From positions 1 through 52,607 of the forward strand of contig JAOACJ010000002.1 in NCBI GenBank assembly GCA_026417895.1: DNA of 52,607 nucleotides. Direction: 5' to 3'. The notes below the pieces were generated by a model, which searched no databases, was not told the origin of the DNA, and was given only the letters and a program-made list of their open reading frames with translations. Position numbers and translations under genes: made by a program. Source of the DNA: Patescibacteria group bacterium (lineage in GTDB: Bacteria > Patescibacteriota > Patescibacteriia > UBA2591 > CALHIP01). The first letter of the stretch is position 1. Every line of letters starts with the position of its first letter. Shown piece after piece: positions 1-7,910 of this stretch.

Positions 1-947
1 TTTTTATTAAGATCACAATTAAGATTAACTTTATGACAGCCAGCAGGTAGTTTTATTTCTTCTTTTTGCTCTTTCTTCTTTTCTTTCTTTTCGGCGGATA
101 AAACATGAAAGGTTAAGGTCTTTGAGAAATCAGTAATCAGACCATCCCCATTGGTGGCTTTGACTTTGGTCAAGTGTTCGCCAATTTCTAAAGGAGTAGT
201 ATCTAAATGATAAAAATAAGCACCAACTAAATCAGCTTTTGTTTTTTTAATTAGAGGTTCTCTCGATGAGTAAACATAAATAGTAATCTCACTTTGCGGC
301 GCGCTTTGACCCAAAATACCAAGTAATTCACCTTGCCTAACTTTATCAGTTGTAAGATCAATGGTGGGAGGAAGAAAGATATTAGAAACTGTCGTTGTCA
401 TCCCACCCTGAATACTGACCGTAAAACTAAAAGTTTGCGACCGTCTGCCTTTATGATCTTCAGCCCACAGAGAAAAAGTCCAAACACCGGCTGTAATGTT
501 AGTAATTTCGCCTTTGAAATTGGCTAAGTTATCAGCTTTTGTCACCACCGCTACTTGTCCGTCTTTTAAAATAGTGACATCAACACCAGGATAAGCTAAA
601 CCTTGAATGATAACCTTTGTTTCGGTAGGTGGTGGAATAGATGGCATCCCCCCACCGCCACCTCCACCGGTGAGACACTTAGAAGTATTAAAAGTACAAT
701 TTTGATAACAGCTGAGAGTTCCGCCTTGATAGCCCAAACTTTGACAAGTGGCATTACCTAAATCAACACCATCGCATTGCTCACCACTTTCCTTAACATT
801 GTTACCACAAACCGTGACCACTACCGAAACCGAAGTCGATAGATTACTGGCAAAAACTTTTTGAGAAAATAAAAAAGGACTAAAAAATAGTCCAAAAAAA
901 ATAGATAAAACAAGAACGATTAATAATCTTCGAAATAAAAGGGGCAT
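1..947 (-). CDS. Secreted surface protein with Cys-rich repeat, beta domains and start of a dockerin motif (3' partial)
   Basis: This gene starts at an ATG at 947 and runs off the left edge, so the C-terminus is missing. An N-terminal signal peptide (hydrophobic run ending near VFAS) is followed by a cysteine-rich stretch (CGNN..ESGEQCDG..LGNATCQSLGY) of the kind seen in DUF4215-like repeats. A poly-Gly linker comes next, then two Ig-like beta domains. The last visible residues (GCHKVNLNCDLNK) match the opening of a dockerin-type calcium-binding motif (DLNxDGxVN), which the edge cuts. Similar exported proteins ending in a dockerin are common in Patescibacteria. It is the last visible gene of the surface island, downstream of cassette A. 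The exported beta protein call is firm; the dockerin call rests on few residues. Confidence 0.75.
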   Translation of the reverse strand, partial: MPLLFRRLLIVLVLSIFFGLFFSPFLFSQKVFASNLSTSVSVVVTVCGNNVKESGEQCDGVDLGNATCQSLGYQGGTLSCYQNCTFNTSKCLTGGGGGGGMPSIPPPTETKVIIQGLAYPGVDVTILKDGQVAVVTKADNLANFKGEITNITAGVWTFSLWAEDHKGRRSQTFSFTVSIQGGMTTTVSNIFLPPTIDLTTDKVRQGELLGILGQSAPQSEITIYVYSSREPLIKKTKADLVGAYFYHLDTTPLEIGEHLTKVKATNGDGLITDFSKTLTFHVLSAEKKEKKKEQKEEIKLPAGCHKVNLNCDLNK

Positions 948-975
948 AACATAATTAAATTGAAACTTGCCTCGT

Positions 976-1491
976 GAAACTCATTGAAATTTATTGAAAT
1001 TTATTGTTTTAGATTTATAAGTAGATTGAATGAAATTATTTAGCTTGATTGATAATCTTTCTGCGATTTCTCTAAATTTTTTATAATTACCACTTTCAAT
1101 TTTCTTGCGTTCTTTTAAAAGTTCTAACCAATGTTCAGTTGCTTCAGTAAGTGAAGCTCGGGCATTATAGAAAAATTTTATTTTCTCTAGAAAATGAAAT
1201 CTGCCATACCCCTCAGCAATATTCGCTCCGGTAGAATCAGCAGATTCAATAAATTGATTTCCTATTATTTTCTTATCTTGCCATGATAGATCTTGATAAA
1301 TTTCCCAGGCAATTTTTGAAAGTTCTCGTGCCAATTGATAAACATCTAAATCCTTTAATAAAATATATTTCTTTTTAATTTCCATATAATTCCATTGTTT
1401 TCCTTAAGTTTCTATCAATTTCTATTTCTATCTATTTCTATCTATTTCTATCAATTTCTATCAGTTTCTATCAGTTTCTATCAATCTCTAT
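976..1491 (-). repeat. Cassette A: four-helix-bundle gene flanked by inverted 10-bp repeat arrays
   Basis: The left arm (976-1006) contains tandem units of the type GAAAYTNATT on the plus strand. The right arm (about 1409-1491) contains about nine units of GAAAYTGATA on the minus strand. The arms are therefore inverted relative to each other and could pair in RNA, with the ORF in the loop. The left arm encodes the last residues of the four-helix-bundle protein. The right arm overlaps the TGA stop of the upstream 309-aa gene (1481-1483). This resembles the terminal complementary ends of 23S rRNA intervening sequences; the functional link is inference. Confidence 0.65.
981..1385 (-). CDS. Four helix bundle protein (S23 / 23S rRNA IVS-type family)
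   Basis: This 134-aa protein matches the S23/IVP four-helix-bundle family: it opens with DLDVYQLARELS and has the diagnostic SADSTGANIAEGYGRF segment near residues 48-63, then FYNARASLTEATEHWLELL. The family is encoded in intervening sequences of 23S rRNA in Leptospira and Coxiella, and the DGR accessory protein Avd has the same fold. The biochemical role is unknown; nucleic-acid binding is suspected. Here it is free-standing between two surface-protein genes inside the inverted repeats of cassette A. Its C-terminal codons are made of the left repeat. It is a different subtype from the copy at 6987-7358 (VYQLA versus VWQRA). Confidence 0.85.
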   Translation of the reverse strand: MEIKKKYILLKDLDVYQLARELSKIAWEIYQDLSWQDKKIIGNQFIESADSTGANIAEGYGRFHFLEKIKFFYNARASLTEATEHWLELLKERKKIESGNYKKFREIAERLSIKLNNFIQSTYKSKTINFNKFQ

Positions 1492-2410
1492 TTATTTTTT
1501 TCTTTTTAAAAATTAAATAACCAGCAAAAATTAAAATAATAAGAATAATAGAACCGCCAAGAATTCTAAATTTTATAGGCAGATCAGCCAGACTGATTTT
1601 TCCTTTAGAAATTGTGCCATAAGGTAAAAGACTGAAATGAAGACGAGCCTCTTGAACAATTTCTTCATTTTTATAAATTTTATATTCTGCCCAATAACCA
1701 CCGGCTTTTAATTTAGTTGGTAATTTAGCTAAAATCCATTTTGTCTGAAAAGGGGGCACTTTTTCTAACTTTGTTGTTTCGATAACTTCTAATAATTGAG
1801 TTTGTTCTTCATTATAAATTTCGAATCTAACTTTAGTCGGTCCAAATTTAACATTTCCTACATTTTCGATATTGAGCCAAAATTTTATTTTCCCTGGTAA
1901 ATAACCAAACCAGAATTGGCGTCCCTCTTCTGAATCTTCTATTTTTACCCCTCTAACTTTAAAACCAAAAATTTCTTTTGAGACAGTTAAATCAATTTCA
2001 ATTCTGCCACCTAAAGCAATGGCTACTGTGCCTGGAGTCGGTGGATTAAGGGGTGTGGTTTTAACCCTCATAACCCCACGGTATCTTTTGTATTCAGCAT
2101 CTTTTGGCACATCAACGCTGACTACCAGTGGAACCTGGGTTTCTCCTTTAGGAAGAATAAATTTATTTCCTTTGTCGATTGAAAGCCATTTTTCAATTTC
2201 TCGTGCCTCAATAGTAATTTCCGCCTGCCAGTCTTCAATTGGATTATCTCTCACTAAGACAATTTTTTGCTCAAAATGCGAACCGCGACCTAAGTTTTCA
2301 TTCATAACATAAGGTGGAGAAATGCCAAAACCAGCCAGACATTTGTTAGCCAGAATAAAAAATAGAATTAAATTCAAAACCAAAAAAACAAAAACTTTCT
2401 TGGTTTTCAT
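1481..2410 (-). CDS. Membrane-anchored surface protein with DUF916-like beta domain
   Basis: This 309-aa protein has a signal peptide (residues 1-26, ending CLA), an extracellular beta-rich region and a C-terminal membrane helix (about 281-300) followed by KKKKINRD. The N-terminal domain (GISPPYVMNENL..G, then EIEKWLSI and a YRGVMRVKT strand) resembles the DUF916/WxL-interacting class of beta sandwiches; I assign this by pattern, not by search. The type I topology places it outside the cell, tethered to the membrane. It lies directly downstream of the 576-aa secreted protein and may anchor it. Its stop codon lies in the 10-bp repeats of cassette A. Confidence 0.6.
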   Translation of the reverse strand: MKTKKVFVFLVLNLILFFILANKCLAGFGISPPYVMNENLGRGSHFEQKIVLVRDNPIEDWQAEITIEAREIEKWLSIDKGNKFILPKGETQVPLVVSVDVPKDAEYKRYRGVMRVKTTPLNPPTPGTVAIALGGRIEIDLTVSKEIFGFKVRGVKIEDSEEGRQFWFGYLPGKIKFWLNIENVGNVKFGPTKVRFEIYNEEQTQLLEVIETTKLEKVPPFQTKWILAKLPTKLKAGGYWAEYKIYKNEEIVQEARLHFSLLPYGTISKGKISLADLPIKFRILGGSIILIILIFAGYLIFKKKKINRD

Positions 2411-2416
2411 AAAAAA

Positions 2417-2438
2417 CCTAAATCCTAAATTCTAATCC
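2417..2438. repeat. Short CTAAAT/CTAATC-type repeat between surface genes
   Basis: This intergenic stretch reads as repeated CTAAATC / CTAAATT / CTAATCC units between the start of the 309-aa gene and the stop of the 576-aa gene. The same unit type occurs at 16525-16569. No hairpin is evident. It may be a degenerate relative of the cassette arms, but it is very short. Confidence 0.3.
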
Positions 2439-2443
2439 GCCAT

Positions 2444-4174
2444 TTACCAGTTATCTTCGCTTACAACCCCAGATAAAGTATCTGTCCCAGTGTAAGTTCC
2501 GGCTGGTTGACCAGAAGGAATAGAGATGCGGAAATAAGTGGGTTTGGTCTGTGGCGACGCCGGATTAGTTGTTTTTGGACAATTTAATTCTCTTTCGATG
2601 GGGGCACTGCTAAGAATATATGTCATACTGTCCCAACTTTGATCAGTAAAATCATATTTTTGTTGAGACACAAGAATGTCAGGTTTGCCTGAAGCAGTCA
2701 TATTAGTGCCGGAATATTCAGCATCTAAACCAGTATTACCTTTGGCGACAATAGTGGCTGTCGCACTCGAAACAGATTTTTGGCCAGGCGCTAAATTGCC
2801 ATAACCAATACTTGATTCCTGGTAAGCATAAGCCATAAATAAGCCTAATTCATTACCATCGTCATCATCAATCCAGCCGGAATCAGCATTATCATCATCA
2901 ATGGCTTTAACTTCTGCCTTCCAGTTGTAGGCATTTTTTGGTGGCGTTGGCGTACCAACCGTTGGATCAGCGACATACCATAAAGGAAAAGTACAAGTCC
3001 AGTTTACTTCCGTATCATTTTCACCCGCACAAGTTCCTGCATCTTGAGAGCAAATTAAATTCCAAGCACCATAAGCGCCAGGGTAGCAATTGTTGGCATT
3101 ATAATCTCCGGAAACTCGACAAGCGCTCGCGGCCAATTCTGTCATTCGCACGTTAGCGGTTGCAGAAGCAATCTCATTACCACCACCCTTTTTAAGACAA
3201 CTATTATTATCAGTGACAGTAAATTTAATTTTAAAACCAGTTGTCTGAGCCTCTGGTTGGGTCAAGGTCAAATCTCCGCTCTCATCCGTATCTAAAAGTT
3301 GAATGGTTGTGTTGGTAATACTTGGCGCAACATTGTTGACTTCAAAATCCTGTGTTGAACCTTGATAAGCACCACTGGCAGCAAAATGGTGATTATCAAT
3401 GACATAAGGATAATAGTTGTAAGAGCCATCTGGTCGCGGGACATTAAAGTTGCAAGAAGGATTTGAAGATTGGCCAGTAACCGAACACCAAGTACCACCA
3501 GCGCCACAACCAGTACCAGTGAAGTCATTCTGTTTACAAACATAAAGAGAAACCGTATCATTATGACCATCGGTATCAGCATCAGAGGCAATAGCTGTAA
3601 CACTACAAGAGGCGGCTGGATTAGCATAGTTGCAATCAGCGACACCAGTAAAACTGGGTCGGTGATTGACTTTAAAAGGTGAACCGGAATGACCTGAACC
3701 TTGATGAGAGGAAGAACAAGCAGGATTAGTAGCTGTCTTGTCACAAACAAAAGCCCACCAATTGTTTGATTCTGGATCAGCGTCCTGAGTTTGGTAGGAA
3801 CAAGTAGCCTGACTTTCAGAATTGGTAGCAGAAGAAATACACCAAGCACCACCACCACAAGTAGGCGGAGCATTATTGCCGGGAGTGATTGAGTTTGTCT
3901 TGCAAATAGCTAAATAATACTGGTCGTTGTTTGGATCAGTGCCAGTGGCTTTGAAAGTAACATTTAAACCAGCATTGGTTGGTGAATCAGTATAAGAGGC
4001 AGGATCTTCATAAGGATAAACGGTCCAATCTGGTGCCGCATTAGCAACGGTCACTGAAGTGCCTAAATTAGTTTGGGCCCTTACTCTCAGGAAAATTAGG
4101 CCGTTGAGAAGCAAGGTAGTAATGATGATTAAAATTAGAAGCCAAGGTAAAGATTTTTTCATTATTTTTGCCAT
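2444..4174 (-). CDS. Secreted beta-rich surface protein, paralogue of the 539-aa protein
   Basis: This 576-aa protein has an N-terminal hydrophobic helix (about 9-31) serving as signal or anchor. It is followed by repeated Ig-like segments with paired cysteines (ICKTN..C.GGAWC; VCKQN..GCGAGGTWC). The C-terminal third is shared with the 539-aa protein upstream. Common landmarks are W(Y/F)xADPT, WxAxxKAxD, a (G/N)YG strand, KGNTGLDAEYSG versus IGNTAIDLELSG, QQKYDF versus EQKYSS, and (S/G)xPAGTYTGT near the end. Function is unknown; a structural surface protein is likely. MAKIMKK at 4174 is taken as start; the second Met (4162) is possible. It has its own promoter. Confidence 0.7.
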   Translation of the reverse strand: MAKIMKKSLPWLLILIIITTLLLNGLIFLRVRAQTNLGTSVTVANAAPDWTVYPYEDPASYTDSPTNAGLNVTFKATGTDPNNDQYYLAICKTNSITPGNNAPPTCGGGAWCISSATNSESQATCSYQTQDADPESNNWWAFVCDKTATNPACSSSHQGSGHSGSPFKVNHRPSFTGVADCNYANPAASCSVTAIASDADTDGHNDTVSLYVCKQNDFTGTGCGAGGTWCSVTGQSSNPSCNFNVPRPDGSYNYYPYVIDNHHFAASGAYQGSTQDFEVNNVAPSITNTTIQLLDTDESGDLTLTQPEAQTTGFKIKFTVTDNNSCLKKGGGNEIASATANVRMTELAASACRVSGDYNANNCYPGAYGAWNLICSQDAGTCAGENDTEVNWTCTFPLWYVADPTVGTPTPPKNAYNWKAEVKAIDDDNADSGWIDDDDGNELGLFMAYAYQESSIGYGNLAPGQKSVSSATATIVAKGNTGLDAEYSGTNMTASGKPDILVSQQKYDFTDQSWDSMTYILSSAPIERELNCPKTTNPASPQTKPTYFRISIPSGQPAGTYTGTDTLSGVVSEDNW

Positions 4175-4218
4175 AACTTTCCACTAAATTAAACTAAAAT
4201 TTCGACCTTTCTTTGTTT

Positions 4219-4246
4219 ATTATAATCTATAATTTTAGAAAGACAA
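4219..4246 (-). promoter_or_regulatory. Sigma70-type promoter for the 576-aa surface gene
   Basis: On the minus strand, TTGTCT (4246-4241) and a perfect TATAAT (4224-4219) are separated by 16 bp. Transcription would begin near 4212, about 38 nt upstream of the ATG at 4174. This suggests that the 576-aa, 309-aa, cassette A and dockerin-type genes can be transcribed separately from the genes upstream. Confidence 0.6.
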
Positions 4247-4317
4247 GAGAATAATAAGTTATCAAATCTGTGGATAAAATCAAGAAAAAGTAACGCATCC
4301 TAAATTCCCGATCTTTT

Positions 4318-5937
4318 TTATGGACAAACACTCTCACTGACTACTTCAAAATAAGCTGTGCCATGATAATTGCCGGCTGGTTTACCGATTGGTACTTTTA
4401 ATTTCCAATAGATATATTCAGACTGATTGGAGGGATGAGTCGTTGGTTTTTGAATAGACATTTCGTAACAGGTTGGTGTAGTTGTTAGCTGGGTACCCTG
4501 TGTTTCATAGTCAAAATTGTTAATGGAGGAATATTTTTGCTCATTAACTGGAATTATATTTGATCCCCAAACTAAATTTGCCCCGGAAAGTTCTAAATCA
4601 ATGGCTGTATTGCCAATGGCTGTTACTTTGACGGCCACTTGATTACTAATTTGATCTGGATAAACAGTCCCATAATTAATATTGGAGATGTCGGTTTCTA
4701 TTGCCGCTAAAGTATTGACATCAGGAGATCCAGTTGGACTAAAATTTTCTCCGCTCTGATTTTGTGAATCAGTCGCTTTCAGCCACGCTCGCCAATATTC
4801 GTTTCGCCAAGGAGATCCATTATCGGTTGGGTCGGCGTGAAACCAAATTGAAATTGTACAAGTAACATCACAAGAACTTCCAGAACAATTACTCAAAGAA
4901 CAAGAAGAAACGGCATAACAATTATTATCATTAGGCGTACAATTTTGGGCCCCAGAAACCCCTGATCGATAAATTTTTGCCTGAACATTAATAATATCTG
5001 AATAACCATTAGGGTCAGAAACAGTGGCGGTGGCTGAAACTGATGTTGTTGTCCCAGCGGTTAGGATAATATCATTTTGTCCATTCAACTGAACATTAGA
5101 AACACTCGGCGGTTGGTTAGTAAAAACAGTAACCGTTGGATATTTTGTATAAGTAAAATTACTCGTTGAACCGGCATTAGTTAAGCGAAAACAATATTGG
5201 GCATTCTGAGCATTGGTTGTGGGACGAAGACTAAATTCAATTTCGGTAAAATTTTCAGACGTCACAGTGATAGCTGAGGTTTGGTTACTGGTATCTTTGA
5301 CTTGACCAGCAACAAAAAAAGCATTCTCATCAGTTAAACCATTGGTAATGTTAGTTGTGGCTGAACCATCAGTTAAATAAGTTGAGTCAGCCATTTCCCA
5401 ATGTTCGGTGGTGGCAACGACTGGGACAGCCAGATAAGAGCCAGAGGGACAATCTGAAGTCTGGGCATATTCAAGACGAAAACTTAGTCCACCGCCCCTT
5501 GTCCAGCCTTCATTAGAAATCTCAAAACGCAAGCGTTTAATGGTGTTGATGGGTAGATTATAGATCGGTGTATCTTCATCAGCTGCCCAAGTCGCATTGG
5601 TTTCACTGCCATCATCATTCCGCCAACGATAATGAATTTGCTCATAATTTGGTGCAAAACGAGTATAAAGCCAATAAAGAACACCACTATAAACTCGTTT
5701 AAGATTGGTAATAAGACCAGTGGCAATTTGTCCTCCCGCACTTCTGAAACCAAAAGTATCGGAAGTACTTTGGCCAGAAATACTTTCCATACTTCCGCCG
5801 TGAATTTCGAAACTTTCAGAATTTGATTCAAAGGCATAAATCTCAGAATTGGAAAATAGAAAGTAGAAAATAGAAAATAGAAAAATAACAAAAAAAATGA
5901 TAAGATATATTTTTATTTTTCCTCTTTGAAGAAACAT
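4318..5937 (-). CDS. Secreted beta-rich surface protein, paralogue of the 576-aa protein
   Basis: This 539-aa protein has an N-terminal signal helix (about 9-30). A recognisable module (YEQIHYRWRNDDGSET, then NTIKRLRFEISNEG) of a type repeated in many Patescibacteria surface proteins follows. The middle has an Ig-like domain (PPSVSNVQLNG) and a Cys-rich loop. The C-terminal domain is paralogous to that of the 576-aa protein (NYGTVYPDQ, IGNTAIDLELSGANL, GKPAGNYHGT). No C-terminal membrane segment is present, so it is released or held by partners. The gap of about 140 bp to the next gene contains that gene's promoter. Confidence 0.7.
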   Translation of the reverse strand: MFLQRGKIKIYLIIFFVIFLFSIFYFLFSNSEIYAFESNSESFEIHGGSMESISGQSTSDTFGFRSAGGQIATGLITNLKRVYSGVLYWLYTRFAPNYEQIHYRWRNDDGSETNATWAADEDTPIYNLPINTIKRLRFEISNEGWTRGGGLSFRLEYAQTSDCPSGSYLAVPVVATTEHWEMADSTYLTDGSATTNITNGLTDENAFFVAGQVKDTSNQTSAITVTSENFTEIEFSLRPTTNAQNAQYCFRLTNAGSTSNFTYTKYPTVTVFTNQPPSVSNVQLNGQNDIILTAGTTTSVSATATVSDPNGYSDIINVQAKIYRSGVSGAQNCTPNDNNCYAVSSCSLSNCSGSSCDVTCTISIWFHADPTDNGSPWRNEYWRAWLKATDSQNQSGENFSPTGSPDVNTLAAIETDISNINYGTVYPDQISNQVAVKVTAIGNTAIDLELSGANLVWGSNIIPVNEQKYSSINNFDYETQGTQLTTTPTCYEMSIQKPTTHPSNQSEYIYWKLKVPIGKPAGNYHGTAYFEVVSESVCP

Positions 5938-5954
5938 TGATTTTATTATTCAAG

Positions 5955-6389
5955 TTATCTCTTTGTTTTTTTGATCCATTGCATAATTTCTGACTCTTCG
6001 CCCAATTTTTCCCAAAAAAGAACGGCCGAACGATTAATAAAGAGAACATTATCCGTTAAAGTCAAATTATCATCCCCTCTTCTGACTAATTGATAAGCCT
6101 TCTGGGGTGAAACCTGCATTTCTTCTCCGGATGAAATTGACTGAGAGGTTGGTGTAAAAGTTTCTAAGAAAAAAACATCTTTTAAGACCAGAATGTCTGA
6201 ATTTATTTTTTTTATCTGACCAAAATAAACTTCTTTGTTGATTAGATAAACAGCATAATAGTTGTTTGATTCTTGATGAACTATTCTATCTCCTAATTTA
6301 CTTAAGGAAGAATAAAAAATTACTAAGAGAATATTAAAAATTGTTAGAGTAATAATGAGGATAAGTAAAGTATTTTTTGTTTTCAGCAT
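5955..6389 (-). CDS. Small membrane protein, LSm/SH3-like domain suspected (paralogue of 8271-8666)
   Basis: I take the ATG at 6389 (MLKTKNTLL, 144 aa) as start because the longer reading frame from 6437 overlaps the upstream gene and adds a non-hydrophobic tail before the membrane helix. One N-terminal helix is followed by a conserved beta block (YYAVYLINKEVYFGQIKK, then VLKDVFFLE) and a distal block (LFINRSAVLFWEKLGEESE). Both blocks recur in the 131-aa protein at 8271-8666 with the same order. The first block looks like a small beta barrel of the Sm/SH3 kind, but that is inference. It probably serves in envelope assembly near the surface proteins. Confidence 0.6.
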   Translation of the reverse strand: MLKTKNTLLILIITLTIFNILLVIFYSSLSKLGDRIVHQESNNYYAVYLINKEVYFGQIKKINSDILVLKDVFFLETFTPTSQSISSGEEMQVSPQKAYQLVRRGDDNLTLTDNVLFINRSAVLFWEKLGEESEIMQWIKKTKR

Positions 6390-6418
6390 AATAATATTAT
6401 AATAATATTTGAATTTAT

Positions 6419-6943
6419 TTATCGTGGATTGTACCAAGAACCAGTTTCGCCTTGATCAGCGATAAAATAATAATATTGTCCGGCTGATAAAGATAAACTG
6501 GTTAAATCAATTTCTTTTTTAATTTTTTGTCCTCTTTGACAGGGAAAAGCTTTATTGAATTTAGCCAGAGTCGGATCTCGACGATAATCATCTTGTTGAT
6601 TAAAAATTAAAATTGCATAGTAGTCATCCTGACAACGACCGGTTAAATTTATTTTCTTTGTCTCAGGATAGCGAAAAACAGAAAATTTCTCTGGTGCCGG
6701 AAATTGCCAAAGGTCAGGCGAAGAAGAAGTAGAGGTAATATGGTTGACACTAAAACCTTGACTCAAGGGAGAAATTTTTAATTGATTTTTATTCTCGTGT
6801 CTTGTTTCTGGCAGCCAAAATTTTATTCGCCAGAAAACAAAAATCAAAGACAGAGCAAAAATGGCCAAGGAAAGGCCTAAAATTTTATAACTCTTTTTTA
6901 AGATTAGCTGGTAGCTGGTAGGTTGTAGCTTTTTAGTCGGCAT
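6419..6943 (-). CDS. Membrane-anchored protein with C-terminal domain shared with the 508-aa protein
   Basis: This 174-aa protein has a short cytoplasmic start, one membrane helix (about 20-42) and an extracytoplasmic domain. The domain pattern (LTGRCQDDYYAILIF, then DYRRDP, FNKAFPC, AGQYYYFIAD, GSWY) also ends the 508-aa protein at 13333-14859 (LQGQCQRKYFVVLIY, DYEKNP, YNKAFPC, AGIYYLLVAE, GPWY). Two cysteines are conserved. The first residues (LQPTSYQLI) are encoded by the left inverted arm of cassette B, so the insertion seems to have supplied the start codon and leader of this gene. There is no other Met before the helix. Confidence 0.6.
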   Translation of the reverse strand: MPTKKLQPTSYQLILKKSYKILGLSLAIFALSLIFVFWRIKFWLPETRHENKNQLKISPLSQGFSVNHITSTSSSPDLWQFPAPEKFSVFRYPETKKINLTGRCQDDYYAILIFNQQDDYRRDPTLAKFNKAFPCQRGQKIKKEIDLTSLSLSAGQYYYFIADQGETGSWYNPR

Positions 6944-6981
6944 AAGATGATTATTCTCTAAATAAGATGATCATTCTCTAA
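6942..6981. repeat. Tandem duplication of a 20-bp unit inside cassette B
   Basis: Two adjacent 20-bp copies (6942-6961 and 6962-6981), each starting ATAAGATGAT and ending TTCTCTAA, differ at one position. They lie between the start codon of the 174-aa gene and the stop of the four-helix-bundle gene. The recent duplication suggests the cassette edges are unstable. Confidence 0.8.
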
Positions 6982-6986
6982 GTTTT

Positions 6987-7358
6987 TTAAGTTTTTAGAG
7001 AGCTAATCATTTTATTTAACATTTTCATCGTTTCTTCTAAAAGAGTATCTACTCTAGCAAAATTCGCTCTCTTGCCAAATGGTAATTTCTTAACAATTTC
7101 AATTTGGGTTTCTAATTCTGCGCCAGAACCATAGGCGATATTTAAAAACTGACAAAAATCTTTTCTCGTCCCCCTCCGTCTTCCTTCGGCAATATTTGAG
7201 GGAATAGAAATCGCTGCTCGTCTCATTTGCGAAACTAATCCATAGAACTCTTCTTTGGGAAATTTGCTAGTTAATTCATAGACAGCAATTACTAAATCTA
7301 CTGCCCGTTGCCAAACAATCAAATCTCGATAGGAATAAATTTTACCTTCTCCTCCCAT
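6987..7358 (-). CDS. Four helix bundle protein (S23 / 23S rRNA IVS-type family)
   Basis: This 123-aa protein is a near-canonical member: YRDLIVWQRAVDLV at residues 9-22, FPKEEFYGLVSQMRRAA, then the hallmark SIPSNIAEGRRRG near 52-64 and GSGAELETQ near 77-85. Length fits the family (about 115-125 aa). Relatives occur inside 23S rRNA intervening sequences; the fold matches DGR Avd. No reverse transcriptase or variable-repeat target is present in the window, so a DGR role is not supported. The gene is the cargo of cassette B between the methyltransferase and the 174-aa gene. Confidence 0.92.
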   Translation of the reverse strand: MGGEGKIYSYRDLIVWQRAVDLVIAVYELTSKFPKEEFYGLVSQMRRAAISIPSNIAEGRRRGTRKDFCQFLNIAYGSGAELETQIEIVKKLPFGKRANFARVDTLLEETMKMLNKMISSLKT

Positions 7359-7391
7359 AACCTAATAAGCTACAAGCTAAGAAGCTACAAG

Positions 7392-7904
7392 CTAATCCTT
7401 TATCACTTTTAATTCAACTAAGATATCTGAAACGACGTTCCAATAGTGCTGGGCAGCAAATTGGCGAGCTTCTTCGGTTTTTTTATCCCAAGGTGGATTA
7501 AAGAAAACCATAATTTGTTGAATTTTGAAATTTGATTTGATTGGATAATGGTCAAGCTTGTTGGCTTTCCGCCAATCACGGTCAAAGTAGAGAAAGGTCG
7601 CTTCTGAAATGGCTCTTTTATGCGTTGGATCCTGCCAAGCACGAATGGAAGTATAGTAAGGACATAAAAAAGTCACCTTAGCTCCATCCTCACAAATCCG
7701 CCAGACTTCATCCATAAATTGCATTAAATCAGAAACGTGTTCAAGATAATGTGAACAGTAAACTTCTTCAACCGAATCATCTTCAAATGGCTGCCAAGGG
7801 TATTCCTCTAAATTCCAGACAAAATCAATACCTGGACCGGGGACAATATCTACTCCTTTAAACCCTGGTCTTTTATTTTGTCCACAAGCAATATCTAATT
7901 TCAT
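7392..7904 (-). CDS. Class I SAM-dependent methyltransferase-like protein
   Basis: This 170-aa protein begins MKLDIACGQNKRPGFKGVDIV, an SAM-binding motif I (D-I-A-C-G) with a following acidic strand end. The later DDSVEEVYCSHYLEHV matches the Methyltransf_11 post-II region, and MDEVWRICEDGAKVTFLCPYY matches the helix and strand after it. The protein is short; no substrate domain is visible. In CPR and phage genomes such enzymes often sit with sugar or surface-polymer genes. Here it lies among surface proteins and near the glycosyltransferase at 8797-9516, so modification of a surface glycan or protein is a reasonable guess only. Its stop codon lies in the right arm of cassette B. Confidence 0.75.
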   Translation of the reverse strand: MKLDIACGQNKRPGFKGVDIVPGPGIDFVWNLEEYPWQPFEDDSVEEVYCSHYLEHVSDLMQFMDEVWRICEDGAKVTFLCPYYTSIRAWQDPTHKRAISEATFLYFDRDWRKANKLDHYPIKSNFKIQQIMVFFNPPWDKKTEEARQFAAQHYWNVVSDILVELKVIKD

Positions 7905-7910
7905 AAATCT

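Larger units (their letters stand above)
6901..7398 (-). repeat. Cassette B: four-helix-bundle gene flanked by AGCTACAAGCTA-type inverted arms
   Basis: The left arm 6901-6930, read on the minus strand, is an imperfect copy of the right arm 7368-7398. Both start AGCTACAA, contain AGCTAC in the middle and end AGCTAATC, with about 25 of 30 positions matching. The right arm overlaps the TAG stop of the methyltransferase gene (7392-7394). The left arm lies inside the first codons of the 174-aa gene. Within the cassette a 20-bp unit is tandemly duplicated at 6942-6981. The arms could pair in the operon mRNA and loop out the ORF. Confidence 0.7.

Noticed and set aside
1409-1491. A CRISPR-like array from the 10-bp repeats
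   Set aside because: The units are adjacent 10-mers without spacers of 30-40 bp, and there are no cas genes.
3292-3873. A 193-aa Leu/Val-rich minus-strand reading frame
   Set aside because: It lies entirely inside the 576-aa surface gene in another frame; its composition reflects that gene's codons.
976-7398. A diversity-generating retroelement, because Avd proteins share the four-helix-bundle fold
   Set aside because: No reverse transcriptase gene and no template/variable repeat pair is present in the window.
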